In this document: positions 26,658 through 35,465 of the stretch, in pieces
How positions within the stretch are numbered: the stretch's first letter is position 1
Layout: each line of letters begins with the position of its first letter
Source of the DNA: Pseudomonas sp. CAN1
GTDB taxonomy: Bacteria; Pseudomonadota; Gammaproteobacteria; Pseudomonadales; Pseudomonadaceae
Direction: 5' to 3'
DNA length: 43,407 nucleotides
NCBI RefSeq assembly: GCF_030462585.1
Contig: NZ_JASMRU010000003.1
Location: 314,840 to 358,246 of the forward strand
Notes under the pieces: generated by a model
Database searches by the model: none
What the model saw: the letters and a program-made list of their open reading frames with translations, nothing else
Told to the model about the DNA's origin: nothing
Translations under genes and position numbers: made by a program

Positions 26658-28949
26658 TCAGATCTGTGCCGGGCCGCGCCCGGTAAAGCGTTGCAGGACC
26701 CGGTAGATCGCGCTCAGGGCACGATCCATCAGCGGGGCGGACTGTTCCGTCGGAACCAGGCGGACCTTGCCCGCTTCCATCTCCTGGGCCAACTGCACTA
26801 TGGGTTTGACCGCCACCCGCTGCCCGGTGTGGTCGACGAACATGTAGTTGCGCGTGGTCGGGCTGAACCACGAAAGCTTGAGCCGGCGCGCCGGCGTGGT
26901 GTCGCTGAACTCGAACCAGGTGCCGAACTCCAGGTGACCGAGTTCCTTCATCAGGACTCGTACCCGCTCCGAAAGTGGCTCATTACCGGGCTTCACCAGG
27001 GTGTGGCCTTCGGCGCCAAGCATGGCGCCCAGCGGGCTTTCCGGCAGTTCCTGCTTGAGTTGCGCGGCGATCTGCGGCTGCTTGGCCTGGATCGCATGCT
27101 GGCAGGCCACCAGGTCCTGCAGCAGTCGGCGGATGCCGTCCTCGTGGTAGCCGCCAAGCACTTCCAGGCCCTTGCGCAGGTCGTCCAGCAGGCTGACGCG
27201 CATCTCGCGCAGGCGCAGGCGGCCTTCCTCGTCCAGCGGCGTGACGCTCCAGGCCAGCTGTTCGGCCACTTCGCAAGCGCGCTTCCATTCGTCGCTGTGC
27301 TCACCGCTGCGCAAGACGATGAAGGTCAGAGCATCGCACCAGCTCATGTCGAGGAAGTTACGCACCAGCTCGGGCAGCTCGCGCTCGCGGGTGACCCTGG
27401 CGATCGCCTCCAGCGCCTGCTCGCGGGCCGCCAGCAGGCGATCGCGGCCACGCGCGGCTTCCATGGCGCGGCGCTCGCGCAGTTCGACTTTCTGTCGCAG
27501 GTTGCCGACGTATTCGTTGAACTCGCCCAGCAGCTTGTCGAACAGGCTGAAGTCGCCGGCGAAGTCTTGGATCACCCGCTCGACTATCCAGTGCATCTTC
27601 GCCAGCAGGTTGCGCTCCTCGCCCTCGCCGCCATACAGCACACCGGCCTGGGCCATGGCGTTGAGCAGCTTGCGCGCCGGGTGGTGATGCTGGGTGAATA
27701 GCTGCTTGTCCAGCAGCGCGACCTTGAGGAACGGCGTGTGCAGGTGGGAGAGGGTGGTTTTGCAACTGTCGGGCAGGTTCTCGTCGTCGAGGATGAAGTC
27801 GAAGACCATGCCGACCAGGTCGATCACATCGGCTTCCTGCTCGGTCAGGCGGGTATTGCCCGGCTGCGCGGAAGCGGCTTCGAGCTGGCGCTGCAGGTCG
27901 GCTTTCAGCGCTTGCACCGGCTGCGGCTGGCGCAGGCGCTGGGCCATCTCTTGGGCGGATTCGCGTTGCAGGCGGTTCAGCGCCTCCAGCAGCTCGTTGG
28001 CGCTATAGGTGGTGGTGGCGGTCGCCGGGCCGAAGCTGACGATGCTCTGGCTGTTGCCGAACAGCGTGGCCTTGTCGCCGCGCCGGCGGTGCTCGGCGAG
28101 CAGCACGGCGAGGCCGCCGAACAGGGCGTTACGGTCGGCGGGAGGAACGTCCGGCAGCTCGCCGACATTGTAATAGGGCTGCAGCGGCGGTGGGCTTTGC
28201 ATGCCGGCCGCGGCCTTTTCGGTTGCGGCGGGGCGCTGCGCCTGCGCCGGGCGCTGGCCCTGGGGGCGGTATTTGAGGTTGGGCAGGATGCCGCCATCGG
28301 CCAGGCGCTGGTTCAGCTGCTCATATAAAGGTTGCAGGTGCTGCATGACCTGCTGATCGAAAAGGACATAAAGGATGGTCTTGATGCGCAGCGGGAAGGC
28401 GCTGCGCGCCAGGGTGTCGCGGAACGCCTGGGCAATGGCCTGCGGGCCGAAGGGATTGCGCTCCTCGCCCAGCTTGCTGCCGTTGTTGAGCAGCGCCAGG
28501 CGCTGATCCAGGGCGAACAGCAGCTGCGCGCAGTGGGCGCGGACCTGGTTCACCATGTTGGTGACCAGCAGCGTCTCCTCATATTCCTCGTTGCCGACCA
28601 GGGTCAACTGGTCGATGTCCAGCTCTTCCAGCGGCTCGGCGAGTGGCAGCTTGCCCTCCAGGAAGTCGTTCAGGCCCTGGGCGATGCGCTGGTGGTAGTA
28701 GCGTTCCAGATTCGGCCGCTCGCGGCGGATTTCCCGCATGCTGTCGAAGAACAGCGCCTGGACCTGGTTGTTCTCGGCTTTCTCCGCGCATTCGAACAGC
28801 GTGTCGTCGACCTGGGCAAAGACATTGCCCAGGAGCTCGGCGAGGCGGTTCATCGCCAGTTGGCGGCAGCCCTGTACCAGCTCGCCGAAGCGCGGCTGGA
28901 TCATCCGGCTGGCGATGGGGGAGGGCGGTGGGGTGTCCTTGTTGCTCAT
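26658..28949 (-). CDS. DUF1631 domain-containing protein
   Basis: A large 763-residue protein, MSNKDTPPPSPIASRMIQPRFGELVQGCR at the start. It has no signal peptide or transmembrane segment. It is largely helical and Gln/Glu/Leu-rich, with a Pro/Gln-rich low-complexity patch near residues 225-260 (GQRPAQAQRPAATEKAAAGM) and a beta-rich end (FGTWFEFSDTTPARRLKLSWFSPTTRNYMFVD). I recognise the DUF1631 family, sometimes mislabelled thymidine phosphorylase. The function is unknown. The last 80 residues read like a degenerate PilZ-type barrel, but I do not see a full RxxxR plus D/NxSxxG pair, so this is a guess. It is transcribed ahead of the PilZ gene. Confidence 0.8.
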   Translation of the reverse strand: MSNKDTPPPSPIASRMIQPRFGELVQGCRQLAMNRLAELLGNVFAQVDDTLFECAEKAENNQVQALFFDSMREIRRERPNLERYYHQRIAQGLNDFLEGKLPLAEPLEELDIDQLTLVGNEEYEETLLVTNMVNQVRAHCAQLLFALDQRLALLNNGSKLGEERNPFGPQAIAQAFRDTLARSAFPLRIKTILYVLFDQQVMQHLQPLYEQLNQRLADGGILPNLKYRPQGQRPAQAQRPAATEKAAAGMQSPPPLQPYYNVGELPDVPPADRNALFGGLAVLLAEHRRRGDKATLFGNSQSIVSFGPATATTTYSANELLEALNRLQRESAQEMAQRLRQPQPVQALKADLQRQLEAASAQPGNTRLTEQEADVIDLVGMVFDFILDDENLPDSCKTTLSHLHTPFLKVALLDKQLFTQHHHPARKLLNAMAQAGVLYGGEGEERNLLAKMHWIVERVIQDFAGDFSLFDKLLGEFNEYVGNLRQKVELRERRAMEAARGRDRLLAAREQALEAIARVTRERELPELVRNFLDMSWCDALTFIVLRSGEHSDEWKRACEVAEQLAWSVTPLDEEGRLRLREMRVSLLDDLRKGLEVLGGYHEDGIRRLLQDLVACQHAIQAKQPQIAAQLKQELPESPLGAMLGAEGHTLVKPGNEPLSERVRVLMKELGHLEFGTWFEFSDTTPARRLKLSWFSPTTRNYMFVDHTGQRVAVKPIVQLAQEMEAGKVRLVPTEQSAPLMDRALSAIYRVLQRFTGRGPAQI

Positions 28950-29073
28950 GGCCGTCCTGTGCGTCGTGATCTATCCGTTTACACCCGCGGTGGATCACTC
29001 GTGTTTTTCCATGCAGATATAGCAACCAGCCCGGCTCCCTGCAAAGAGAAGAAAAACTTTTTGGATCAGAGTG

Positions 29074-29101
29074 TTGACAGGCGTTTCGATATACGTAAAA
29101 T
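29074..29101 (+). promoter_or_regulatory. Promoter of the tRNA cluster
   Basis: A perfect TTGACA (29074-29079), 16 bases, then TAAAAT (29096-29101), followed by a GC-rich discriminator GGCGCGCC as expected for stable-RNA promoters under stringent control. It lies 68 bases before tRNA-Asn. Confidence 0.85.
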
Positions 29102-29169
29102 GGCGCGCCTCTGATACGGGAAACCGGTGAAGCCGGAAGAAAGTAGAGGAGATTGAAAGGTTCTTAAGT

Positions 29170-29245
29170 TCCGCGATAGCTCAGTCGGTAGAGCAAATGA
29201 CTGTTAATCATTGGGTCCCTGGTTCGAGTCCAGGTCGCGGAGCCA
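29170..29245 (+). tRNA. tRNA-Asn (GTT)
   Basis: 76 bases with acceptor arms TCCGCGA / TCGCGGA, discriminator G, encoded CCA, anticodon GTT at 29203-29205, and T-loop GGTTCGAGTCC. First of three tandem tRNA genes. Confidence 0.98.
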
Positions 29246-29254
29246 ACTTTCAAA

Positions 29255-29331
29255 CGGGGTATAGCGCAGTCCGGTAGCGCGCTTGCTTTGGGAGCAAGAT
29301 GTCGGGAGTTCGAATCCCCCTACCCCGACCA
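29255..29331 (+). tRNA. tRNA-Pro (TGG)
   Basis: 77 bases with acceptor arms CGGGGTA / TACCCCG, encoded CCA, anticodon arm CTTGC-TTTGGGA-GCAAG and anticodon TGG at 29289-29291. It starts 9 bases after tRNA-Asn. Confidence 0.98.
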
Positions 29332-29337
29332 ACTTTT

Positions 29338-29413
29338 GGGTCGTTAGCTCAGTCGGTAGAGCAGTTGGCTTTTAACCAATTGGTCGTAGGTTCGAATCCT
29401 ACACGACCCACCA
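29338..29413 (+). tRNA. tRNA-Lys (TTT)
   Basis: 76 bases with acceptor arms GGGTCGT / ACGACCC, encoded CCA, anticodon TTT at 29371-29373 in the loop CTTTTAA. It starts 6 bases after tRNA-Pro; all three are probably cut from one precursor. Confidence 0.98.
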
Positions 29414-29435
29414 TATTCGGCTCGCAAGAGCCATG

Positions 29436-29471
29436 AAAAACCCGCAGCCTCATTGAGACTGCGGGTTTTTT
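29436..29471 (+). terminator. Terminator of the tRNA operon
   Basis: The stem AAAAACCCGCAG / CTGCGGGTTTTT (29436-29447, 29459-29470) with an 11-base loop is followed by further Ts, 22 bases past tRNA-Lys. Confidence 0.92.
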
Positions 29472-29472
29472 C

Positions 29473-30350
29473 ATTTTCCGCAATAATCGCCTCTCCATAT
29501 CCCTGTCGCCGGGCGCCAATCGACTGCCTGACGCCACGGCTTTTTGCTCTCCAGAACTGGCACTAACGTCATACTTCGTCGCACATTCCCTCTTGCAAAA
29601 ATCCCACTGCGTCGATGTGTCGCAGGGTGCGCAGGGGCATGTCCGGTCTTTTGAAAGAGTTCTTGATCGCCGTCATGGCAAGGTCTTTGCCAGGTGCTCC
29701 AACAGCTTGAGATGGCCTTTCCGAAAGACGCTGTAACCCCCGTGGTTCATGGATTTGAAACATTTTCCTCGCTTCAGGAAGCAAGGCTTTGTGGGGTGGA
29801 AAAGGCCTTTCTCAGGATGTGTGAATTGATCGTTTTGTGAGCGATCCTCGTCGGGACTGTTTCACAGGGTGAGAAAATATCTTGTTAAAAATGGAGGGTC
29901 GGGGCCTTGAAAGGGGTTTCTGAAATGCTTTGTAATACCCGCCGTCCATTTCCTACCCCCAAATCGCTGAGTCGCACTGACGTGAATCAAAGCCAGTGCT
30001 CACCCTTCGGTGCAGCGGCATAACAACAGGGGGCTGCCATCGGTGGGCTCCTGTCATCAAGACGAGTCGGGCAATCCGCTCGTGCATCCGGTGTGCGACG
30101 CGCGTGTTCTCACGAGCCGCCAGTCCAGACACCACACGCTGAATAACACGGAACGAATCAGCTGACGAAATCGGTTTCGCATCGCGAAGACCGGGCGACC
30201 TCCCTTTGCCTGGAATCCGTGCGGCCGCGTTCGTGAATCCATGACAGCCCTGGCAGGCGGCTTGGAAAAGTCGCGGGTAACGAGTCGTCGAGCAATGCGT
30301 GGCGAAGGCTCGTGGGCGGTGAAGCGATTTTCATCCACTAAGGCCGCAAG
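29473..30350. other. Long gene-poor region upstream of cyoA
   Basis: About 880 bases without a gene I can support. GC content looks lower than in the flanks up to about 29950. A possible sigma-70 promoter is TTGAAA (29907-29912), 18 bases, TGTAAT (29931-29936), which would leave a 5' leader of roughly 400 bases before cyoA. The leader holds an AACAACA (30022-30028) close to the Crc/Hfq target pattern AAYAAYAA, and a CTCGTG / CACGAG inverted pair near 30079-30116. A 71-codon minus frame (29569-29784) matches nothing I know. Confidence 0.5.
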
Positions 30351-31346
30351 ATGAAAAAAGAGCAGTACACAGGAATTTTGAAGAGACTTGCGTGGCTGCC
30401 GATGCTGATGCTCGGTGGTTGCAACATGGCGCTGTTCGACCCGAAAGGGCAGGTCGGCGCTGACGAGAAGTCCCTGATCATCACGGCAACCCTGCTGATG
30501 CTGATCGTGGTGGTGCCGGTCATCCTGATGACCCTCGGGTTCGCCTGGAAATACCGGGCTTCGAACACCAAGGCCACCTACATGCCGGACTGGTCTCACT
30601 CGACCAAGATCGAGCTGGTGGTATGGCTGGTTCCCTGCCTGATCATCGCCGTGCTCGGCTGGATCACCTGGGAGAGCACCCACAAGCTGGACCCGTATCG
30701 TCCGCTCGACTCCGAGGTCAAGCCGGTGACCATCCAGGCCATCTCGCTGGACTGGAAGTGGCTGTTCATCTACCCGGAACAGGGTATCGCCACCGTCAAC
30801 GAAATCGCCTTCCCGAAAGACACCCCGGTGAACTTCCAGATCACCTCGGATTCGGTGATGAACTCGTTCTTCATTCCGCAGCTGGGTAGCCAGATCTACT
30901 CCATGGCCGGAATGATGACCAAGCTGCACCTGATCGCCAACGAAGAAGGCGTGTTCGACGGCATCTCCGCGAACTACAGCGGCGGCGGCTTCTCGGGCAT
31001 GAAGTTCAAGGCCATCTCCACCTCCGAGCAGGGCTTCCAGGATTGGGTCGCGAAGGTCAAGGCCTCGCAGCAGACCCTGAACCTGGATCAGTACCCGGAG
31101 CTGGTGAAGCCGACCGAGAACGTCCCGGCGACCTACTTCGCAACCGTCAGCCCCGAGCTGTTCTCCCACGTGCTGAACAAGTGGGAACACGCTGGCCACG
31201 CGATGGCCAAGGCCCACGAAGCCAAAGAACAGGCCGAGAAGGGTGAGCACGGCGAAGCAGCGCATGACGAGACCGCCATGGCGGGCCACGACATGAGCAA
31301 CATGCAAGGCATGCCTGGCATGCAATCGAATCCGAGCCAGGAGTAA
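30351..31346 (+). CDS. cyoA: Cytochrome bo3 ubiquinol oxidase subunit II
   Basis: The 331-residue protein has a lipoprotein signal (lipobox LMLGGC, C24), two transmembrane helices (about 42-64 and 87-105) and a periplasmic cupredoxin domain. The CuA ligand motif of cytochrome c oxidases is missing, so it accepts electrons from quinol through subunit I, as in Cyo. [33 protein letters not shown] is the conserved core. The C-terminus is a 50-residue His/Met/Glu-rich tail ([30 protein letters not shown]), which might bind metal; that is inference. It is the first gene of cyoABCDE and follows a long leader. Confidence 0.96.
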   Translation: MKKEQYTGILKRLAWLPMLMLGGCNMALFDPKGQVGADEKSLIITATLLMLIVVVPVILMTLGFAWKYRASNTKATYMPDWSHSTKIELVVWLVPCLIIAVLGWITWESTHKLDPYRPLDSEVKPVTIQAISLDWKWLFIYPEQGIATVNEIAFPKDTPVNFQITSDSVMNSFFIPQLGSQIYSMAGMMTKLHLIANEEGVFDGISANYSGGGFSGMKFKAISTSEQGFQDWVAKVKASQQTLNLDQYPELVKPTENVPATYFATVSPELFSHVLNKWEHAGHAMAKAHEAKEQAEKGEHGEAAHDETAMAGHDMSNMQGMPGMQSNPSQE

Positions 31347-31352
31347 CCGCAG

Positions 31353-33335
31353 ATGTTCGGGAAACTGACACTGTCGGCCGTGCCGTATCACGAGCCGATC
31401 ATCGTCATCACGCTGGCCATCGTCGCCCTGTTGGGCCTCGGTGTGTTCGGCGCGATTACCTACTACCGCAAGTGGACCTACCTGTGGACCGAATGGCTGA
31501 CGTCCATCGACCACAAGAAAATCGGCGTGATGTACATCATCGTCGCCCTGGTCATGCTCCTGCGCGGCTTTGCCGACGCCATCATGATGCGCGGCCAACT
31601 CGCGCTGGCTGAAGGCGCCAACCACGGCTACCTGCCGCCGGAACACTACGACCAGATCTTCACCGCTCACGGCGTGATCATGATCATCTTCATGGCCATG
31701 CCCTTCATGACCGGTCTGATGAACCTGGCCGTGCCGCTGCAGATCGGCGCACGCGACGTGGCGTTCCCCTTCCTGAACTCCCTGAGCTTCTGGCTGCTGG
31801 TCGTCAGCGCCATGCTGGTGAACGTCTCGCTGGGCCTGGGTGAATTCGCCCGTACCGGCTGGGTCGCTTACCCGCCGCTGTCCGAGCTGGCCTACAGCCC
31901 GGGCGTGGGTGTGGACTACTACATCTGGGCGCTACAGATATCGGGTATGGGTACCTTGCTCACGGGTATCAACTTCCTGGTGACCGTGTTCAAGATGCGC
32001 ACCCCCGGCATGAAGCTGATGCAGATGCCGATCTTCACCTGGACCTGCACCTTCGCCAACATCCTGATCGTTGCGTCGTTCCCGATCCTGACCGCGGCCC
32101 TGGGCCTGCTGTCGCTGGACCGCTACTTCGACATGCACTTCTTCACCAACGAGCTGGGCGGCAACGCCATGATGTACATCAACCTCTTCTGGGCCTGGGG
32201 CCATCCTGAGGTGTACATCCTGATCCTGCCGGCTTTCGGTATCTTCTCCGAAGTCACCGCGACCTTCGCCGGCAAGCGCATGTTCGGCTACACCTCGATG
32301 GTGTGGGCGAGCGCCGCGATCACCTTCCTCGGCTTCACCGTGTGGCTGCACCACTTCTTCACCATGGGTTCGGGCGGCGACGTCAACGGCTTCTTCGGCG
32401 TTGCGACCATGCTGATCTCGATCCCGACCGGGGTGAAGCTGTTCAACTGGCTGTTCACCATCTACCGTGGCCGCCTGCGCTTCGACACCCCGATCCTGTG
32501 GACCCTGGGCTTCATCATCACCTTCACCATCGGTGGCATGACCGGCGTTCTGCTGGCCATTCCGGGTGCTGACTACCTGCTGCACAACAGCCTGTTCCTG
32601 ATCGCCCACTTCCACAACACCATCATCGGTGGTGCGGTGTTCGGCTACCTGGCCGGCTTCGTCTTCTGGTTCCCGAAAGCCTTCGGCTTCAAGCTGGACG
32701 AGAAGTGGGGCAAGCGTTCCTTCTGGTGCTGGCTGGTCGGCTTCTACATGGCCTTCATGCCGCTGTACGTCCTCGGCTTCATGGGCATGACCCGTCGCCT
32801 GAACCACTACGAAAACCCGATGTGGCAGCCGTACATGGTCGTGGCCTTCTGTGGCGCCGTGCTGATCTTCTTTGGTATCGCCTGCCAGCTGATCCAGCTG
32901 TTCGTGTCGATCAAGAATCGCGAGAAGCTGGCCGACCTGACTGGCGACCCGTGGGGCGGCCGTACCCTGGAATGGTCCACTTCCTCGCCGCCGCCGTACT
33001 ACAACTTCGCCGAACTGCCGAAGGTCAACGACATCGACGCGTTCCACGAGATGAAGCAGACCGGTACCGCGTACCGCAAGCTGCCGGCCTATGCACCGAT
33101 CCATATGCCGAAGAACACCGCCGCTGGTTTCTCCATCGCCGTGTTCGCCTTCATCTTCGGCTTCGCTGCCATCTGGCACATCTGGTGGCTGGTGGGTGTT
33201 GGCTTCGTCGGCATGATCGCTTCGGTCATCGCGCGCAGCTACATCACCGACGTGGACTACTACGTCCAGCCGGATGAGATCGAGCGCATCGAGAACGCCA
33301 ACTTCCAGAAACTCGCCACCGCGCAGCAGGTATAA
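31353..33335 (+). CDS. cyoB: Cytochrome bo3 ubiquinol oxidase subunit I
   Basis: This 660-residue heme-copper oxidase reduces O2 to water and pumps protons. The metal ligands occur at the same numbers as in E. coli: H106 (low-spin heme), H284 with Y288 (CuB and its cross-linked tyrosine), H333 and H334 (CuB), H419 (heme o3) and H421. The D-channel residue D135, the gate E286, and the quinone-site residues R71, D75, H98 and Q101 are also all present. This makes it a quinol and not a cytochrome c oxidase. It has about 15 transmembrane helices. It starts 6 bp after cyoA. Confidence 0.98.
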   Translation: MFGKLTLSAVPYHEPIIVITLAIVALLGLGVFGAITYYRKWTYLWTEWLTSIDHKKIGVMYIIVALVMLLRGFADAIMMRGQLALAEGANHGYLPPEHYDQIFTAHGVIMIIFMAMPFMTGLMNLAVPLQIGARDVAFPFLNSLSFWLLVVSAMLVNVSLGLGEFARTGWVAYPPLSELAYSPGVGVDYYIWALQISGMGTLLTGINFLVTVFKMRTPGMKLMQMPIFTWTCTFANILIVASFPILTAALGLLSLDRYFDMHFFTNELGGNAMMYINLFWAWGHPEVYILILPAFGIFSEVTATFAGKRMFGYTSMVWASAAITFLGFTVWLHHFFTMGSGGDVNGFFGVATMLISIPTGVKLFNWLFTIYRGRLRFDTPILWTLGFIITFTIGGMTGVLLAIPGADYLLHNSLFLIAHFHNTIIGGAVFGYLAGFVFWFPKAFGFKLDEKWGKRSFWCWLVGFYMAFMPLYVLGFMGMTRRLNHYENPMWQPYMVVAFCGAVLIFFGIACQLIQLFVSIKNREKLADLTGDPWGGRTLEWSTSSPPPYYNFAELPKVNDIDAFHEMKQTGTAYRKLPAYAPIHMPKNTAAGFSIAVFAFIFGFAAIWHIWWLVGVGFVGMIASVIARSYITDVDYYVQPDEIERIENANFQKLATAQQV

Positions 33336-33339
33336 AACC

Positions 33340-33969
33340 ATGTCGACGGCAGTACTGAATCAACACCTGGTCGATACGCACGAAGCGGCGCACGACCATG
33401 ACCACGCCCACGACAGCGGCGGCATGACGGTCTTCGGCTTCTGGCTGTACCTGATGACCGACTGCATCCTGTTCGCGAGCGTCTTCGCCACCTACGCCGT
33501 GCTGGTCAACCACACGGCCGGCGGCCCGAGCGGCAAGGACATCTTCGAACTGCCCTACGTGGCCGTCGAAACCGCGATCCTGCTGATCTCCTCCTGCACC
33601 TACGGCCTGGCCATGCTGGCCGCGCACAAGGGTGCCAAGGGCAAGGCCATCGCCTGGCTGGGCGTGACCTTCCTCTGCGGCGCCGCGTTCATCGGCATGG
33701 AACTCAACGAGTTCCATCACCTGATCGTCGAAGGCTTCGGCCCGAGCCGCAGCGCCTTCCTGTCGTCCTTCTTCACCCTGGTCGGCATGCACGGCCTGCA
33801 CGTCAGTGCCGGCCTGCTGTGGATGCTGGTGCTGATGGCGCAGATCGGCACCCGTGGCCTGACCGCGCAGAACAACACCCGCATGATGTGCCTGAGCCTG
33901 TTCTGGCACTTCCTGGACATCGTCTGGATCTGCGTATTCACCGTCGTCTACCTGATGGGGGCTCTGTAA
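33340..33969 (+). CDS. cyoC: Cytochrome bo3 ubiquinol oxidase subunit III
   Basis: The 209-residue protein has five transmembrane helices and the family stretch [24 protein letters not shown]. It supports assembly and proton uptake in Cyo. The N-terminal 25 residues are His-rich ([20 protein letters not shown]: [16 protein letters not shown]). ATG 33340 is 4 bases after the cyoB stop; the frame is open further upstream inside cyoB and is not used. The stop overlaps the cyoD start (TAATG). Confidence 0.96.
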   Translation: MSTAVLNQHLVDTHEAAHDHDHAHDSGGMTVFGFWLYLMTDCILFASVFATYAVLVNHTAGGPSGKDIFELPYVAVETAILLISSCTYGLAMLAAHKGAKGKAIAWLGVTFLCGAAFIGMELNEFHHLIVEGFGPSRSAFLSSFFTLVGMHGLHVSAGLLWMLVLMAQIGTRGLTAQNNTRMMCLSLFWHFLDIVWICVFTVVYLMGAL

Positions 33970-34331
33970 TGACCGCTGCTGCACATCATCACGACTCCCA
34001 CGGTGCCGGCCACGGCGACCACGGCGCCGGTCACGGCAGCCTGGGTTCCTATGCCATCGGCTTCGTGCTCTCGGTGATCCTGACCGCGATCCCGTTCTAC
34101 ATGGTCATCGACGGCGGCTTCTCGCGTCACGCCACCCTGCTGACCATGGTGATCCTCGGCCTGGTCCAGGTCGTCGTGCACCTGATCTGCTTCCTGCACA
34201 TGAACTTCAGCTCCGAAGGTCGCTGGAACGTCATGGCATTCATCTTCACCGCCATCATCATCCTGCTGGTGGTCGGTCTGTCGCTGTGGATCATCTACAC
34301 CGCAGACACCCTGATGATGCCGATGCCCTGA
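33969..34331 (+). CDS. cyoD: Cytochrome bo3 ubiquinol oxidase subunit IV
   Basis: The 120-residue protein has three transmembrane helices ([46 protein letters not shown], and a third before the end) that match CyoD. It also has a His/Gly-rich N-terminus ([20 protein letters not shown]). It stabilises the CuB site during assembly in E. coli (known). The start codon overlaps the cyoC stop by one base (TAATG). Confidence 0.96.
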   Translation: MTAAAHHHDSHGAGHGDHGAGHGSLGSYAIGFVLSVILTAIPFYMVIDGGFSRHATLLTMVILGLVQVVVHLICFLHMNFSSEGRWNVMAFIFTAIIILLVVGLSLWIIYTADTLMMPMP

Positions 34332-34342
34332 GGGCCGATGCC

Positions 34343-35230
34343 GTGAAACTCAAGCGTTATCTCCTGGTAGCCAAGCCGGGCATCATCTTCGGCAACCTGA
34401 TCGCAGTGGCGGGGGGATACTTCCTCGCCGCTCGCGGCAGCGTTGACCCGATGCTGCTGCTGGCCACCGTGATCGGCCTGTCCCTGGTCGTTGCCAGCGG
34501 TTGTGTCTTCAACAACTGCATCGACCGCGACATCGATCGCTTCATGGAGCGTACCCGTGGCCGTGTCACCGTGACCGGGCAGATCTCGCTGAAGGCCGCC
34601 CTGGCCCACGGCGTGGTCCTCGGCGTGGCTGGCTTCGGCCTGCTGGCCTGGAAGACCAACGTGCAGGCAACCCTGCTCGCCGCGTTCGGCTTCTTCGTCT
34701 ACGTCGTGCTCTACAGCCTCTGGCTCAAGCGCAGTTCGGTCTACGGCACGCTGGTCGGCAGTCTCTCCGGAGCCATGCCGCCGGTGGTGGGCTACTGCGC
34801 CGCCAGCGGTCACTTCGACATGGGTGCGGCGGTGCTGCTGCTGATCTTCTGCCTCTGGCAGATGCCGCACAGCTACGCCATCGCGATCTTCCGCCTCAAC
34901 GACTACCGCGCCGCCGGGATCCCCGTGCTGCCGGTGGAGCGGGGCATCGAAGCGACCAAGAAGCAGATCCTCTACTACGTGGTGGCCTTTGGTCTTGCGA
35001 CCCTGCTGCTGACCGTGACCGGCTTCGCCGGCTACGGTTACCTGGTGGTGGCGCTGGCCGTCAGCGCCTGGTGGCTGTTCATCGCGGTGAAGGGCTTCAG
35101 TGCCGAAGACGACCGCCGCTGGGCCCGCCAGCTGTTCGCCTTCTCCATCATCGCGATCAGCGTGCTGAGCCTGATGATGTCCATCGACTTCCAGGCCATC
35201 CCGGCCCCGTCGATGCTGGCAGCGCTATAA
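34343..35230 (+). CDS. cyoE: Heme O synthase (protoheme IX farnesyltransferase)
   Basis: The 295-residue UbiA-family prenyltransferase converts heme b to heme o using farnesyl diphosphate, supplying the high-spin heme of Cyo. The aspartate-rich motifs [15 protein letters not shown] (about residues 53-67) and a second loop with [14 protein letters not shown] are present, with about nine helices. GTG 34343 is taken as the start because [18 protein letters not shown] is the family N-terminus and the length fits; the frame open from 34286 lies in cyoD. It is 11 bp after cyoD. A terminator follows. Confidence 0.96.
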   Translation: MKLKRYLLVAKPGIIFGNLIAVAGGYFLAARGSVDPMLLLATVIGLSLVVASGCVFNNCIDRDIDRFMERTRGRVTVTGQISLKAALAHGVVLGVAGFGLLAWKTNVQATLLAAFGFFVYVVLYSLWLKRSSVYGTLVGSLSGAMPPVVGYCAASGHFDMGAAVLLLIFCLWQMPHSYAIAIFRLNDYRAAGIPVLPVERGIEATKKQILYYVVAFGLATLLLTVTGFAGYGYLVVALAVSAWWLFIAVKGFSAEDDRRWARQLFAFSIIAISVLSLMMSIDFQAIPAPSMLAAL

Positions 35231-35248
35231 GGCCGTTCTGCTGCAACG

Positions 35249-35277
35249 AAAAAGCCGCCCTTCGGGGCGGCTTTTTT
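35249..35277 (+). terminator. Terminator of cyoABCDE
   Basis: The stem GCCGCCC / GGGCGGC (35254-35260, 35265-35271) with a stable TTCG loop is followed by six Ts, 19 bases after the cyoE stop. Confidence 0.94.
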
Positions 35278-35311
35278 GTGTGCGTCTTTTCAATATGGAC
35301 GATGTGCTTTT

Positions 35312-35405
35312 GTAGGACCGAGGGGGGCGCCTAGCCCTTGCTCGCGAACGGTGCTTTCCGGCTGCTCCGATGCCAGGGCGGTTCGCGAGCAAGCCCGCTC
35401 CTACA
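35312..35405. repeat. REPIN-like paired REP, left arm damaged
   Basis: The right arm (35379-35405) is a normal REP ending GCTCCTAC. The left arm starts GTAGGA and resumes at TTGCTCGCGAACGG but is interrupted by a GC-rich stretch with its own small hairpin (GGGC / GCCC, 35325-35337). The middle sequence is nearly the same as in the REPIN at 39313-39391. Confidence 0.8.
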
Positions 35406-35431
35406 GGTGAGGCGTGGTGCTTGCCTCGGGC

Positions 35432-35455
35432 GTAGGAGCGGACTCTGTCCGCGAT
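35432..35455. repeat. Single REP of a variant class
   Basis: GTAGGAGC followed by the hairpin GCGGAC-TCT-GTCCGC. It shares the GTAGGAGCG head with the other REPs but has a different stem, and lies 10 bases from the ndh stop. Confidence 0.7.
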
Positions 35456-35465
35456 CGCTATCCGA

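Noticed and set aside
29349-29537. 62-codon minus frame with VGRVGFEPTTNW
   Set aside because: It is the antisense translation of tRNA-Lys and its terminator; this pattern is a well-known false protein.
29414-30350. Genomic island or att site behind tRNA-Lys
   Set aside because: I found no integrase and no repeat of the tRNA 3' end in the region.
30351-33335. cytochrome c oxidase (coxB-coxA) instead of cyo
   Set aside because: Subunit II lacks the CuA ligands and is a lipoprotein, subunit I keeps the quinol-site residues R71, D75, H98 and Q101, and cyoD and cyoE follow.
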